Source: Iamia sp035575815 (lineage in GTDB: Bacteria; Actinomycetota; Acidimicrobiia; Acidimicrobiales; Iamiaceae). From it: a stretch of 12,831 bases of DNA. Position numbers and translations under genes: made by a program. Under the pieces are notes generated by a model that saw nothing but the letters and a program-made list of their open reading frames with translations, made no database searches and had not been told where the DNA came from. Shown piece after piece: positions 7,140 through 12,831 of the stretch (position 1 is its first letter; every line of letters starts with the position of its first letter). The DNA is taken from positions 1 through 12,831 of the forward strand of contig NZ_DATLXO010000079.1 of NCBI RefSeq assembly GCF_035575815.1. Reading direction: 5' to 3'.

Positions 7140-7706
7140 TCAGTAGGACCGTGCCCGATCGATGAGGTCGGTGAGCTCGGCATCAAGCTCGCGGACGTCG
7201 AGCCCGACCCGGCGAGCACCCTCCACGCAGGCGCTGACGGCGAGCGCCAAGGCGACCAGCCGGTCGCCATCGGCGTCGGGATCGGCGCCCGCCGAGAGGT
7301 GCTTGCGCACCTCGTGGTAGCTGACCACCGGGGGGAGGTCGGACACCACGTGGGGCAGGCGCCCGGGGACGACCCGCTCCTGGCCTGCAGCGGGGTCGGG
7401 GGCGAAGATCACGTCGCCTTCGAACACGACGACCGTGGCGACGCCGTCGGAGCCGTCGGCGGCGAGGTCGTGGCGCACCATGCGCAGCGCGGGAGCGCCC
7501 CAGGGCGTCGTGAGCGGCTCGAGGACCACGACGGCCGCCGGGTCGACGACGAGGTCGGGCACACTCCCGCCGAGCAGGACGACGACTCGGCCGTCGTCCT
7601 GCTCGGACGCGGTCACGTTCGGCAGGCGGCCGAGGCGCTCGATGAGCGCAGCAGTCACCAAGGTCGGGCCGTGTCGTTCGAGGAGGTCATGACTCGAGGG
7701 TCTCAC
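7140..7706 (-). CDS. Hypothetical protein, soluble
   Basis: From the GTG at 7706 this gives 188 residues of a family I do not recognise. It shows an N-terminal helix (HGPTLVTAALIERLG), alternating strands with VVVLLGGSVPDLVVDP and TVVVFEGDVIF, a Pro-rich connector, and a C-terminal helical part ending in DAELTDLIDRARSY. No signal peptide, transmembrane helix or catalytic motif is visible. The start is uncertain: no good ribosome binding site precedes GTG 7706, and a GTG at 7658 is in frame. It is transcribed away from the HD-domain gene at 7788, and the short gap between them must hold both promoters. Confidence 0.6.
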   Translation of the reverse strand: MRPSSHDLLERHGPTLVTAALIERLGRLPNVTASEQDDGRVVVLLGGSVPDLVVDPAAVVVLEPLTTPWGAPALRMVRHDLAADGSDGVATVVVFEGDVIFAPDPAAGQERVVPGRLPHVVSDLPPVVSYHEVRKHLSAGADPDADGDRLVALALAVSACVEGARRVGLDVRELDAELTDLIDRARSY

Positions 7707-7775
7707 AGGGGTACGACAGTGAAGCCAGGTCCGCGGCCCTCTGGAAGCTCGGGAGGGTCCGATCCGCGTCGGTCC

Positions 7776-7781
7776 TACGAT
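7776..7781 (+). promoter_or_regulatory. Candidate -10 box (TACGAT) for a leaderless transcript
   Basis: TACGAT is followed by six bases (CGGCGG) and then the ATG at 7788. This spacing would put the first transcribed base on the start codon, the usual arrangement for leaderless actinobacterial genes. No Shine-Dalgarno sequence is present. Confidence 0.45.
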
Positions 7782-7787
7782 CGGCGG

Positions 7788-8096
7788 ATGACGACGCTGA
7801 GCCCCCGCTACACCCGTGCTGTCGAGATCGCCCGGGTGGCCCACGACGGCGCCGTTCGCAAGGGCACCGAGATCCCTTACCTGGCCCATGTGCTCGCCGT
7901 GAGCGCACTCGTGCTCGAGCACGGCGGTGACGAGGACCAGGCCATCGCCGCCGTGCTCCACGACGTGGCCGAGGACGCCGGGGGCGAGCAGCGGCTCCGG
8001 GAGATCGCCGACGAGTTCGGCGACGACGTCGGGGCGATCGTGGGGGCCTGCTCCGAGCAGGCCGACGAGCAGGCGGCCGCCCATTGGAGTGCCTGA
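7788..8096 (+). CDS. Truncated RelA/SpoT-type HD-domain protein
   Basis: In this 102-residue protein, residues ~1-90 match the start of SpoT-like HD phosphohydrolases of the MESH1 type, which remove pyrophosphate from (p)ppGpp. His20 lies in AHDGAVRKGTEIPYLAH, followed by His34, the HD pair His58-Asp59 and Glu62-Asp63 in VLHDVAEDAGG. Family members run on for roughly another 80-100 residues, including the helices that supply the later metal and substrate ligands. Here the match stops after VGAIVGACSE and the frame ends shortly after, in an Ala/Gln/Asp tail unlike the family. The gene is therefore probably a truncated, inactive relic, unless the short form has a role of its own. It keeps a plausible leaderless promoter. 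Confidence 0.7.
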   Translation: MTTLSPRYTRAVEIARVAHDGAVRKGTEIPYLAHVLAVSALVLEHGGDEDQAIAAVLHDVAEDAGGEQRLREIADEFGDDVGAIVGACSEQADEQAAAHWSA

Positions 8097-8203
8097 GCTC
8101 CTCACCATCGGCGCCTCGGCGGGTTGTACCGTCGCGGACAGGGGCGGATGGCAGGGCATCGGCCCATCCGGGTCTGGGGCGTCAGGGGAACTTGGGAGGA
8201 ACG

Positions 8204-8284
8204 ATGTTCGTGGAGCTCTTCGCCGGTCTCGGCCTGGTCGGTGTGATCATCTGCTTGGTGATGTGGTGGATGATCAACACCTAG
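8204..8284 (+). CDS. 26-residue single-helix membrane protein
   Basis: The ATG at 8204 is preceded by GGGAGG (8194-8199) four bases away. The product is almost one transmembrane helix: LFAGLGLVGVIICLVMWWMI, with an acidic residue before it (Glu4) and a polar Asn-Thr end. A frame this short could arise by chance, but the strong ribosome binding site exactly placed before a hydrophobic helix supports a real micro-protein. It has no known family that I recognise. It follows the truncated HD gene by 107 bases. Confidence 0.5.
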   Translation: MFVELFAGLGLVGVIICLVMWWMINT

Positions 8285-8612
8285 ACGAGCCGGGCCCGGG
8301 GCTGCTACCGATCGTCCGGTGCCGAACGCCACCGATGACGACCTGCACCAGCTGACCGGCGCGCCGATCTGCTCGAGGGTGCGGCAGCGGACGGTGAGCA
8401 GCGCGGGGCTGGCGAACATCACGCACAGGGGCTGGCCCGGGGTCGGTCGAGCGGGACGACGGGTCGGTCGGCTCCTACTTCACCCATTCGGCGGTAGCAG
8501 TTTGCGTCCTCGCAGGGCGTCGACGGCGGCTCGGGGAAGGGTTTGGGCCGGGGAGACGGGCGCAGTGTCGTTCGAGCGATCAGCGCTCCGTCGCGAACTC
8601 CTGGGAGGTCCC
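8285..8612. other. 328-base stretch without a convincing gene
   Basis: Frames on both strands are open but Arg/Pro/Ser-rich and lack ribosome binding sites. The only clear structure is the 10-bp palindrome CCGGGCCCGG at 8290-8299, just past the stop of the 26-residue gene, which may help end its transcript. No repeats, tRNA or known RNA were seen. Confidence 0.4.
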
Positions 8613-8735
8613 GTGCGCATCGGGCGCAACACAGAGGTGAGAGCACTGGGCGGCGGGCTGGGTTGCCTGATGATGATCCTGGTGTCGGTGCTCTTGTCGG
8701 TGGGCCTCACCCTTCTGCTCAACGCCGGTCGGTAG
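8613..8735 (+). CDS. 40-residue single-helix membrane protein
   Basis: The GTG at 8613 is preceded by GGGAGG (8603-8608) four bases away, the same arrangement as the 26-residue gene at 8204. The product has a basic N-terminus (VRIGRNTEVR), a Gly-rich turn, one transmembrane helix (CLMMILVSVLLSVGLTLLL) and a short NAGR tail, so positive charge lies before the helix. The function is unknown. The frame is open further upstream, but the upstream part lacks coding character and the ribosome binding site fixes this start. Confidence 0.55.
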   Translation: MRIGRNTEVRALGGGLGCLMMILVSVLLSVGLTLLLNAGR

Positions 8736-8741
8736 GCCGAC
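8728..8741 (+). terminator. Hairpin GTCGG-TAGG-CCGAC at the end of the 40-residue gene
   Basis: A 5-bp perfect stem with a 4-base loop contains the stop codon of the small gene. There is no T-run; a weak candidate only. Confidence 0.22.
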
Positions 8742-8833
8742 GGGGCTTCGCACGTGGTTCGGTCGTCGTCGCCCGGGCAGGATGTGATCGCTTCGCCGCG
8801 ACCGCTGCTGCGTCCGACCCGAAGGACGGTGCC

Positions 8834-10006
8834 ATGGCCTTGCCCTCCTTCGATCAGGCGTGTCCCTCCCCACCGCCAGCCGTGGTCAACAGGGGCGCAG
8901 CTCGCGCCTGTCCCCGGGCGCGCCTCGACGTGGACGAGGTCCGCGGCGTGTTCGATGCCACCGATCCCTTCACCATCGGCCTAGAGGAGGAAGTCCTGCT
9001 GGTCGACCCGGCCACCCATGCCCCCGCGCCGGTCGCCGCGGAGGTGGTGCGAGCGGCCGGGGGCGATGCCCGGATCAAACAGGAGCTCCCCGCCTGCCAG
9101 GTGGAGCTGCTGACTCGCCCGCACCGCAGCGTGGAGGGCGCTCGGGACGAGCTCGCCGCGGCCCGGGCGGCGCTCATCCGTGCCTGCGACGGCGTGGTGG
9201 CGCCGGCTGCTGCTGCGGTGCACCCGTGGGCCCCCGCCACCACGGCAGTGGGCCCGTCGGAACGCCACCGGGCCATCGAGGACGACTTCGGCGAGGTGGC
9301 CCGTCGGCAGCTGATCGGTGCGCTTCAGGTCCACGTCGCCCTGGGCACCGCCGATTGCACGCTCGCGGTCTACAACGCGTTGCGTGGCTACCTGCCGGAG
9401 ATCGCGGCGCTGGCAGCCGCCGCACCGTTCTACGAGGGCCGCGACACCGGCCTGGCATCGGTCCGGCCCGTCATCGCCGGGCAACTCCCTCGCCAGGGGG
9501 TGCCCCCCGTCCTCGAGAGCTGGGACGCTTTCGTCGACCACCTTGAGTGGGGAACGGCCAGCGGCACCGTGCCCGAACCGCGCCGATGGTGGTGGGAGCT
9601 ACGACCGCACGTGATCCACGGGACGCTGGAGGTGCGCGTCCCCGACGTGCAACCCACCGTCGCGGCTTCCGCGGCGGTCGCCGAAACGGTCTATGCCCTG
9701 ATCCGCCACTTGGCGCAGCGGCACCACGACGGCGAGGCGCTCGATGCCCATCCGACGTGGCGCATCGCCGAGAACCGCTGGTGCGCGCTCCGCGACGGCA
9801 TCCACGGCCGACTGGCCGACCTCGAGTCGGGCGAGGCCATCCCCACCCGTCGTCGGCTCCGCGACATCTTCGACCAGATCGAGCCCCACTCCGAGGCCGG
9901 CCTGGACGCGGCCAGAGCTGTCACCGAGCACACCGCTGCCGATCAGCTGCGCCAGGCCGGCCTCCGCGGGGCCACCGGCTGGTTGATCGAGGCCTTCCAT
10001 CACTGA
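8834..10006 (+). CDS. YbdK-like carboxylate-amine ligase (GCS2 family)
   Basis: In this 390-residue protein the GCS2 domain begins at ~46 with FTIGLEEEVLLVD (Glu51-53), the metal/ATP-binding start of this family. GALQVHVALGT (~162-172) occupies the place of the usual H-V-H-V strand. RPHVIHGTLEVRVPD (257-271) carries the conserved Arg/Glu/Arg/Asp set, and AENRWCALRDG (312-322) the late Asn-Arg motif. Relatives ligate glutamate to an amine such as cysteine with ATP; YbdK itself is only weakly active, so the true substrate is unknown. ATG 8834 has AAGGA eight bases upstream. It gives ~45 residues before the domain, more than relatives usually have, and GTG 8948 (GAGG upstream) is an alternative start. 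Confidence 0.87.
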   Translation: MALPSFDQACPSPPPAVVNRGAARACPRARLDVDEVRGVFDATDPFTIGLEEEVLLVDPATHAPAPVAAEVVRAAGGDARIKQELPACQVELLTRPHRSVEGARDELAAARAALIRACDGVVAPAAAAVHPWAPATTAVGPSERHRAIEDDFGEVARRQLIGALQVHVALGTADCTLAVYNALRGYLPEIAALAAAAPFYEGRDTGLASVRPVIAGQLPRQGVPPVLESWDAFVDHLEWGTASGTVPEPRRWWWELRPHVIHGTLEVRVPDVQPTVAASAAVAETVYALIRHLAQRHHDGEALDAHPTWRIAENRWCALRDGIHGRLADLESGEAIPTRRRLRDIFDQIEPHSEAGLDAARAVTEHTAADQLRQAGLRGATGWLIEAFHH

Positions 10007-10066
10007 TCGACTCGAAGACGATGGCGACCGTTCGACCCTCCAAGGAAGAAGAGGCCGAAGCAACCG

Positions 10067-10714
10067 ATGCAACTCATGACCCTCCCCGGCGTCTTCGCCC
10101 CCATCTCCGACTCCTGGCGCCTGGCCGAGGCGCTCCGCCGCGAGCGCCTCGGCCCTGGGGCGCGCGTCCTCGACCTCTGCACCGGGAGCGGCGTCCTGGC
10201 CCTCGTCGCGGCCCAGCAAGGCTGCTCGGCGACGGCGGTCGACGTCTCCCGCCGGGCGGTGATGACCGTCCGCCTGAACGCTCGTCGCAACCACGTGCGG
10301 GTCCGCGCTCTGCGAGGGTGCCTCTTCGAGCCCGTCGGCGACGAGTACTTCGACTGCATCGTGAGCAACCCCCCGTACGTCCCCTCGCCGGCCGACGCCC
10401 TGCCGCGTCACGGCGCGTCCCGCGCCTGGGTCGCCGGTCGCGACGGCCGCAAGGTCCTCGATGCGATCTGCGACGACGCTCCCCGCCACCTCCGACCCGG
10501 CGGCGCGATCCTGCTCGTGCACTCCTCGCTCATCGACGAGCACGCCACCATCGCCCGCCTCCGACGCGCCGGCCTGCCCGGGGCCGCGGTCGTCGATCGC
10601 CACCGCGGCCCCCTCGGCCCGCTCATGCGTGAGCAGCAGCGAGCCGGCACGGTGCCCGCCGGCATCGACGAGGAGGATGTCGTCATCATCCGGGCCGTGG
10701 CCGGCGAACGTTGA
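10067..10714 (+). CDS. HemK/PrmC-related class I SAM methyltransferase
   Basis: This 215-residue protein has a Rossmann-type methyltransferase fold. Motif I is VLDLCTGSGVLAL (34-46), the acidic end of strand 2 is AVDVS (Asp59), and motif IV is NPPYVPSP (101-108). The NPPY signature marks enzymes that methylate amide or amino nitrogen in proteins, nucleic acids or small molecules. It lacks the helical N-terminal domain of true PrmC release-factor methyltransferases and is shorter, so the substrate is open. Its position 60 bases after the GCS2 gene suggests one transcript. The ATG at 10067 has only a distant purine run (GAAGAAGAGG); an ATG at 10076 is possible. Confidence 0.85.
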   Translation: MQLMTLPGVFAPISDSWRLAEALRRERLGPGARVLDLCTGSGVLALVAAQQGCSATAVDVSRRAVMTVRLNARRNHVRVRALRGCLFEPVGDEYFDCIVSNPPYVPSPADALPRHGASRAWVAGRDGRKVLDAICDDAPRHLRPGGAILLVHSSLIDEHATIARLRRAGLPGAAVVDRHRGPLGPLMREQQRAGTVPAGIDEEDVVIIRAVAGER

Positions 10715-10842
10715 ACCTCGGTCGCTGGCGGCGCCCGGCGATGTGGTCGATGCCCGCACCCGCTGTCCGTCTCCGGTCCGGGGCCGCCGAGCCCTCCCGG
10801 TCCCGGCCGTTTGAGCGGCGGCACCTCCGGTAGTGGCCGGCC

Positions 10843-11391
10843 ATGGCGTCGCAGCAGGATCGCAGTGCACCGCCCAGGCTCCCAAGCGTGCTGCTCGGCA
10901 TAGGGTTCGGCGGGTTCGTGGACGGCATCGTCCTCCACCAGATCCTCCAGTGGCACCACATGCTCACCGACACCGGCGACCACCCGGCCACCACGGTGGC
11001 CGGTCTGGAGGCCAACACCCTGGCTGACGGGCTCTTCCACGTGGCGACATGGGTGGTCGCGTTCGCCGGAGCCAACCTGACCATCCGGGCCTGGCAGCGG
11101 CGACGGCGGGCGCCTCCGTGGCGCGTCCAGGTCGGGCTGCTGCTGGCCGGGTGGGGCGGGTTCAACCTGGTCGAGGGCATCATCAACCACCACCTGCTGG
11201 CGATCCACCACGTCCGCGACGACGCGGGTGGTCCGGTCTCGTGGGACCTCGGGTTCCTCTTACTGGGGGCGGTGCTCGTCGGTGTCGGCGTCGCTCTCGC
11301 CCGGACCTCGAAAGCGGCGTCGGGGGTGAGCCAGGCCGCCCGCCCCCAAACCTCGAACCCCGCCGATCAGGAGCAGCTCACCGATCGTTGA
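10843..11391 (+). CDS. DUF2243 integral membrane protein
   Basis: This 182-residue protein shows DUF2243 hallmarks: GFGGFVDGIVLHQILQWHHM near the start, LADGLFHVATW in the middle and FNLVEGIINHHLLAIHHVRDD later. These His/Asp/Glu-rich motifs sit in or beside predicted membrane helices. Four helices are expected (~16-36, ~62-80, ~96-112, ~135-152), followed by a polar tail of ~30 residues. The histidines suggest a metal or heme site within the membrane; no function is established for the family. It lies 128 bases after the methyltransferase on the same strand, in a gap where I see nothing else. No strong ribosome binding site is present. Confidence 0.87.
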   Translation: MASQQDRSAPPRLPSVLLGIGFGGFVDGIVLHQILQWHHMLTDTGDHPATTVAGLEANTLADGLFHVATWVVAFAGANLTIRAWQRRRRAPPWRVQVGLLLAGWGGFNLVEGIINHHLLAIHHVRDDAGGPVSWDLGFLLLGAVLVGVGVALARTSKAASGVSQAARPQTSNPADQEQLTDR

Positions 11392-11435
11392 TCCGCCCCG
11401 AGGCTGGGTGACCGACCGTTCAGCTTCGCCGCCAG

Positions 11436-11449
11436 CCGGATCGATCCGG
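11436..11449. repeat. Perfect 14-bp palindrome CCGGATCGATCCGG
   Basis: This palindrome lies 44 bases after the DUF2243 stop and 88 bases before the deacetylase start. It could be a terminator stem or an operator for the downstream gene. It has no loop and no T-run, so an operator is at least as likely. Confidence 0.3.
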
Positions 11450-11537
11450 GGGCGTGCTCGACGCTCGGGCCGGGACCTCACCGAGCTCGACGGGCGGTTG
11501 CGGCACCCTCGGCCCGTGCCGTGGTGGACTGAGGAAC

Positions 11538-12233
11538 GTGCCTCCCCGCTTCCGCCCGCCCCTGCCGGTCGCCGACCTCGCCGGCCCGGGCCCGGCCCGT
11601 GACTTCGTCGGCTACGGGCGCCATCCTCCGAAGGTCAGGTGGCCCGGCGGTGCGTCGGTCGCAGTCAACGTGGTGGTTGCCTACGAGGAAGGCTCCGAGC
11701 TCTCCATGGTCGAGGGTGATGGCCGCAACGAGGGCTGGGGCGAGTACGCCATCGAGGTGCCCCCGCCGGTGCGCGACCTCGGCACGGAGTCCCACTTCGA
11801 GTACGGCAGCCGGGCCGGGATCTGGCGACTGGCCCGGATCATCGACGCCGCAGGGGCTCCGGTCACGGTGTCGGCCACCGCTGTCGCCCTCGCCCGCAAC
11901 CCACAGGTGGCGGCGTGGATCCTCGGGCAGGGCCACGATGTCTTGGGCCACGGCGACTACCTGGTCTCACCCGGGTTCTCGAGCCCCCGTGACTTCGTGG
12001 AGTGCGTCGCCATGGCCCTTCGTTCCCTCGTCGACGACGGCGCCGCGGACGGCGCCGGCCGGCTGATGACGGTCGCCTTTCACGCCCGCTGGAGCGGCCA
12101 GCCGGCACGCGCTGAGGCCCTGCGACAGATCCTCGCACTCGTGCAGGCCGAGCCCGAGGCCGTGCTGATGCGACGCGACGACCTCGCCGCCTGGTGGCTC
12201 GATCACGCGCCCGGCCCCGATGGGACCGGCTGA
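11538..12233 (+). CDS. PuuE-type polysaccharide deacetylase with internal deletion
   Basis: This gives 231 residues from the GTG at 11538, which has GAGG four bases upstream. Both ends match the allantoinase-like (PuuE) deacetylase family, which hydrolyses C-N bonds using the NodB fold. The N-terminal match is RDFVGYGRHPPKVRWPGG (21-38), VVVAYEEGSE (46-54), ESHFEYGSRAGIWRL (84-98) and GHDVLGHGD (132-140). The C-terminal match is GFSSPRDFVE (146-155), LMTVAFHARWSGQPARAEAL (176-195) and MRRDDLAAWW (211-220). In normal members, about 90 residues lie between the HG motif and the G-F-N-S segment; here only about six do. The missing part includes the Arg-Pro/Gly-Trp-Tyr region and central strands of the barrel. 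The reading frame is kept, so a protein may be made, but activity is doubtful. Confidence 0.8.
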   Translation: MPPRFRPPLPVADLAGPGPARDFVGYGRHPPKVRWPGGASVAVNVVVAYEEGSELSMVEGDGRNEGWGEYAIEVPPPVRDLGTESHFEYGSRAGIWRLARIIDAAGAPVTVSATAVALARNPQVAAWILGQGHDVLGHGDYLVSPGFSSPRDFVECVAMALRSLVDDGAADGAGRLMTVAFHARWSGQPARAEALRQILALVQAEPEAVLMRRDDLAAWWLDHAPGPDGTG

Positions 12234-12260
12234 CCGCTCTGCGGTCGACGGGTCGACCCG
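12232..12260 (+). terminator. Two adjacent hairpins at the end of the deacetylase gene
   Basis: GACCGC pairs with GCGGTC across a TCT loop (12232-12246) and overlaps the stop codon. It is followed at once by the palindrome CGGGTCGACCCG (12249-12260). There is no T-run, as is usual in high-GC genomes. Confidence 0.38.
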
Positions 12261-12326
12261 CTCAATCGGCGGCGACCGCATCCGGTGACGAGGGCGGCCG
12301 CGGACCCACCCGGTGTGCTGGGAGGG

Positions 12327-12530
12327 CTACCGGGGCTCGTCGAACCAGTCGATGGCGAAGGGTCGTCGTTGGCTGTCCCGGCGGCGCGGCGCGCCGCGAC
12401 GGTCGGGTTGTCTTCGGCGTAGGCGCGAGCCTGTTGGCTCCGTTCGGTGTCGCCGATGCGGCCCCACTCCTCGGCGCAGTCGTTCCAGGACTCCCAGGCA
12501 TCGGGCCGATCCCCGGCGAGTTCAAGGGGT
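12327..12530 (-). pseudogene. Possible frameshifted C-terminal gene remnant
   Basis: On the minus strand, bases ~12530-12400 encode a realistic hydrophilic stretch with high G/C third positions: DRPDAWESWNDCAEEWGRI, then DTERSQQARAYAEDNPTV. A neighbouring frame then supplies a plausible ending, SQRRPFAIDWFDEPR, with a stop at 12327-12329. Joining them needs one frameshift at about 12375-12400. No start is visible to the right, where the IS30 element begins, so this may be the tail of a gene split by the insertion. I do not recognise the family. The bases between 12261 and 12326 show nothing. This call is tentative; chance coding character in GC-rich DNA is possible. Confidence 0.28.
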
Positions 12531-12556
12531 GACGGCTGCAGGTTGAGGGTCGGGGT

Positions 12557-12621
12557 TCCACCGGTCGACGCGACGATCCGGCCAGGATGGCCGGGTTCAC
12601 ACGCACCCGTCGACCGGTGGA
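12557..12621. repeat. Nested inverted repeats before the transposase
   Basis: TCCACCGGTCGACG (12557-12570) is perfectly repeated in inverse as CGTCGACCGGTGGA (12608-12621). Inside lies a second hairpin, CCGGCCA-GGA-TGGCCGG (12578-12594). The outer right arm ends nine bases before the transposase ATG and overlaps its ribosome binding site region. It may be a control site for the transposase, or part of the left end of the element. Confidence 0.75.
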
Positions 12622-12630
12622 GATCCCAGC

Positions 12631-12831
12631 ATGCCAGCCCAGCCCTTGGTTTTGTCCGAGCGCGAGGAGATCCGCGCCGGGATCGAACGTGGTGAACCGC
12701 TGAGGGCGATCGCGGTCCGGCTGGGCCGTCACCGGGGCACGATCGGCGAGGAGGTGGCTCGCAACGGGGGGCGTCGGGCGTACCGGGCCGCCGGAGCCCA
12801 GCAGCGCGCCGAGACCCAGCGGGGCAGGCCC
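12631..12831 (+). CDS. IS30-family transposase, N-terminal part (runs off the window)
   Basis: The first 67 residues are visible and open at the right edge. They match the N-terminal helix-turn-helix of IS30-type transposases: LSEREEIRAGIERGEPLRAI (8-27), then AVRLGRHRGTIGEEVARNGG, where members usually read S-T-I-S-R-E at the recognition helix, and AYRAAGAQQRAE. This region binds the terminal inverted repeats; the DDE catalytic domain lies outside the window. GGTGGAG upstream is a plausible ribosome binding site for ATG 12631. Here GEE replaces the common SRE, a small departure from the family. Confidence 0.82.
   Translation, partial: MPAQPLVLSEREEIRAGIERGEPLRAIAVRLGRHRGTIGEEVARNGGRRAYRAAGAQQRAETQRGRP
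12631..12831 (+). mobile_element. IS30-like insertion sequence, left part only
   Basis: The element is inferred from the transposase start. Its left end is not defined; it probably lies between about 12530 and 12630, near the nested inverted repeats. The right end and target duplication are outside the window. Confidence 0.55.

Noticed and set aside
5922..7787. Plus-strand frame of over 600 codons across the minus-strand block, joined in frame to the HD-domain gene
   Set aside because: It is antisense to the DUF3293, TY-Chap-like and hypothetical genes and has no domain match before the HD part.
7140..8159. Minus-strand frame of 339 codons spanning the HD-domain gene
   Set aside because: The N-terminal ~150 codons are antisense to the recognised HD protein; only the part from 7706 down has its own coding character.
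7788..8735. A toxin-antitoxin or alarmone-based defence system made of the HD protein and the two micro-proteins
   Set aside because: No alarmone synthetase or other effector is present, the HD protein lacks its second half, and there is no operon-like overlap, so the idea has no support beyond closeness.
9599..10885. Long minus-strand frame antisense to the ligase and methyltransferase
   Set aside because: The plus-strand proteins carry clear family motifs (GLEEE, NPPY); the antisense product is Gly/Ala/Arg-rich with no recognisable domain.

Overview
The window is very GC-rich, with strongly G/C third codon positions and GTG starts. It carries actinobacterial-type genes: a TY-Chap-like protein, DUF3293, DUF2243, a YbdK-type GCS2 ligase and lipoproteins with long acidic or Ser/Thr linkers. 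I infer a high-GC Actinomycetota chromosome, possibly of the Acidimicrobiia, but nothing here fixes the genus. No rRNA, tRNA or CRISPR array is visible.

Layout. (1) Bases 1-681 hold the 3' end of an exported PKD-like protein (+), convergent with an alpha/beta-hydrolase lipoprotein (-, 878-2137). (2) Divergent from the hydrolase is a long protein with a C-terminal PcfJ-like domain (+, 2348-4063). It meets a minus-strand block across 62-bp tandem repeats full of hairpins (4108-4256). (3) The minus-strand block 4350-7706 contains, from upstream to downstream, an unrecognised protein, a TY-Chap-like protein overlapping a DUF3293/zinc-ribbon protein, a small lipoprotein, and an orphan NarL/LuxR-type response regulator. 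(4) Divergent from that block, 7788-8735 holds a truncated RelA/SpoT-type HD protein behind a probable leaderless promoter, then two tiny single-helix membrane proteins with very similar ribosome binding sites. (5) Plus-strand genes follow: a YbdK-like carboxylate-amine ligase, a HemK-like methyltransferase, a DUF2243 membrane protein, and a PuuE-type polysaccharide deacetylase lacking its central part. (6) The right edge contains a broken minus-strand coding remnant, nested inverted repeats, and the start of an IS30-family transposase that runs off the window.

Most genes look like independent housekeeping or accessory functions. I found no convincing multi-gene defence or biosynthetic system. 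The features most worth a second look are the PcfJ-like protein, the shortened HD protein with its two micro-proteins, the internally deleted deacetylase, the 62-bp hairpin repeats, and the disturbed IS30 edge.
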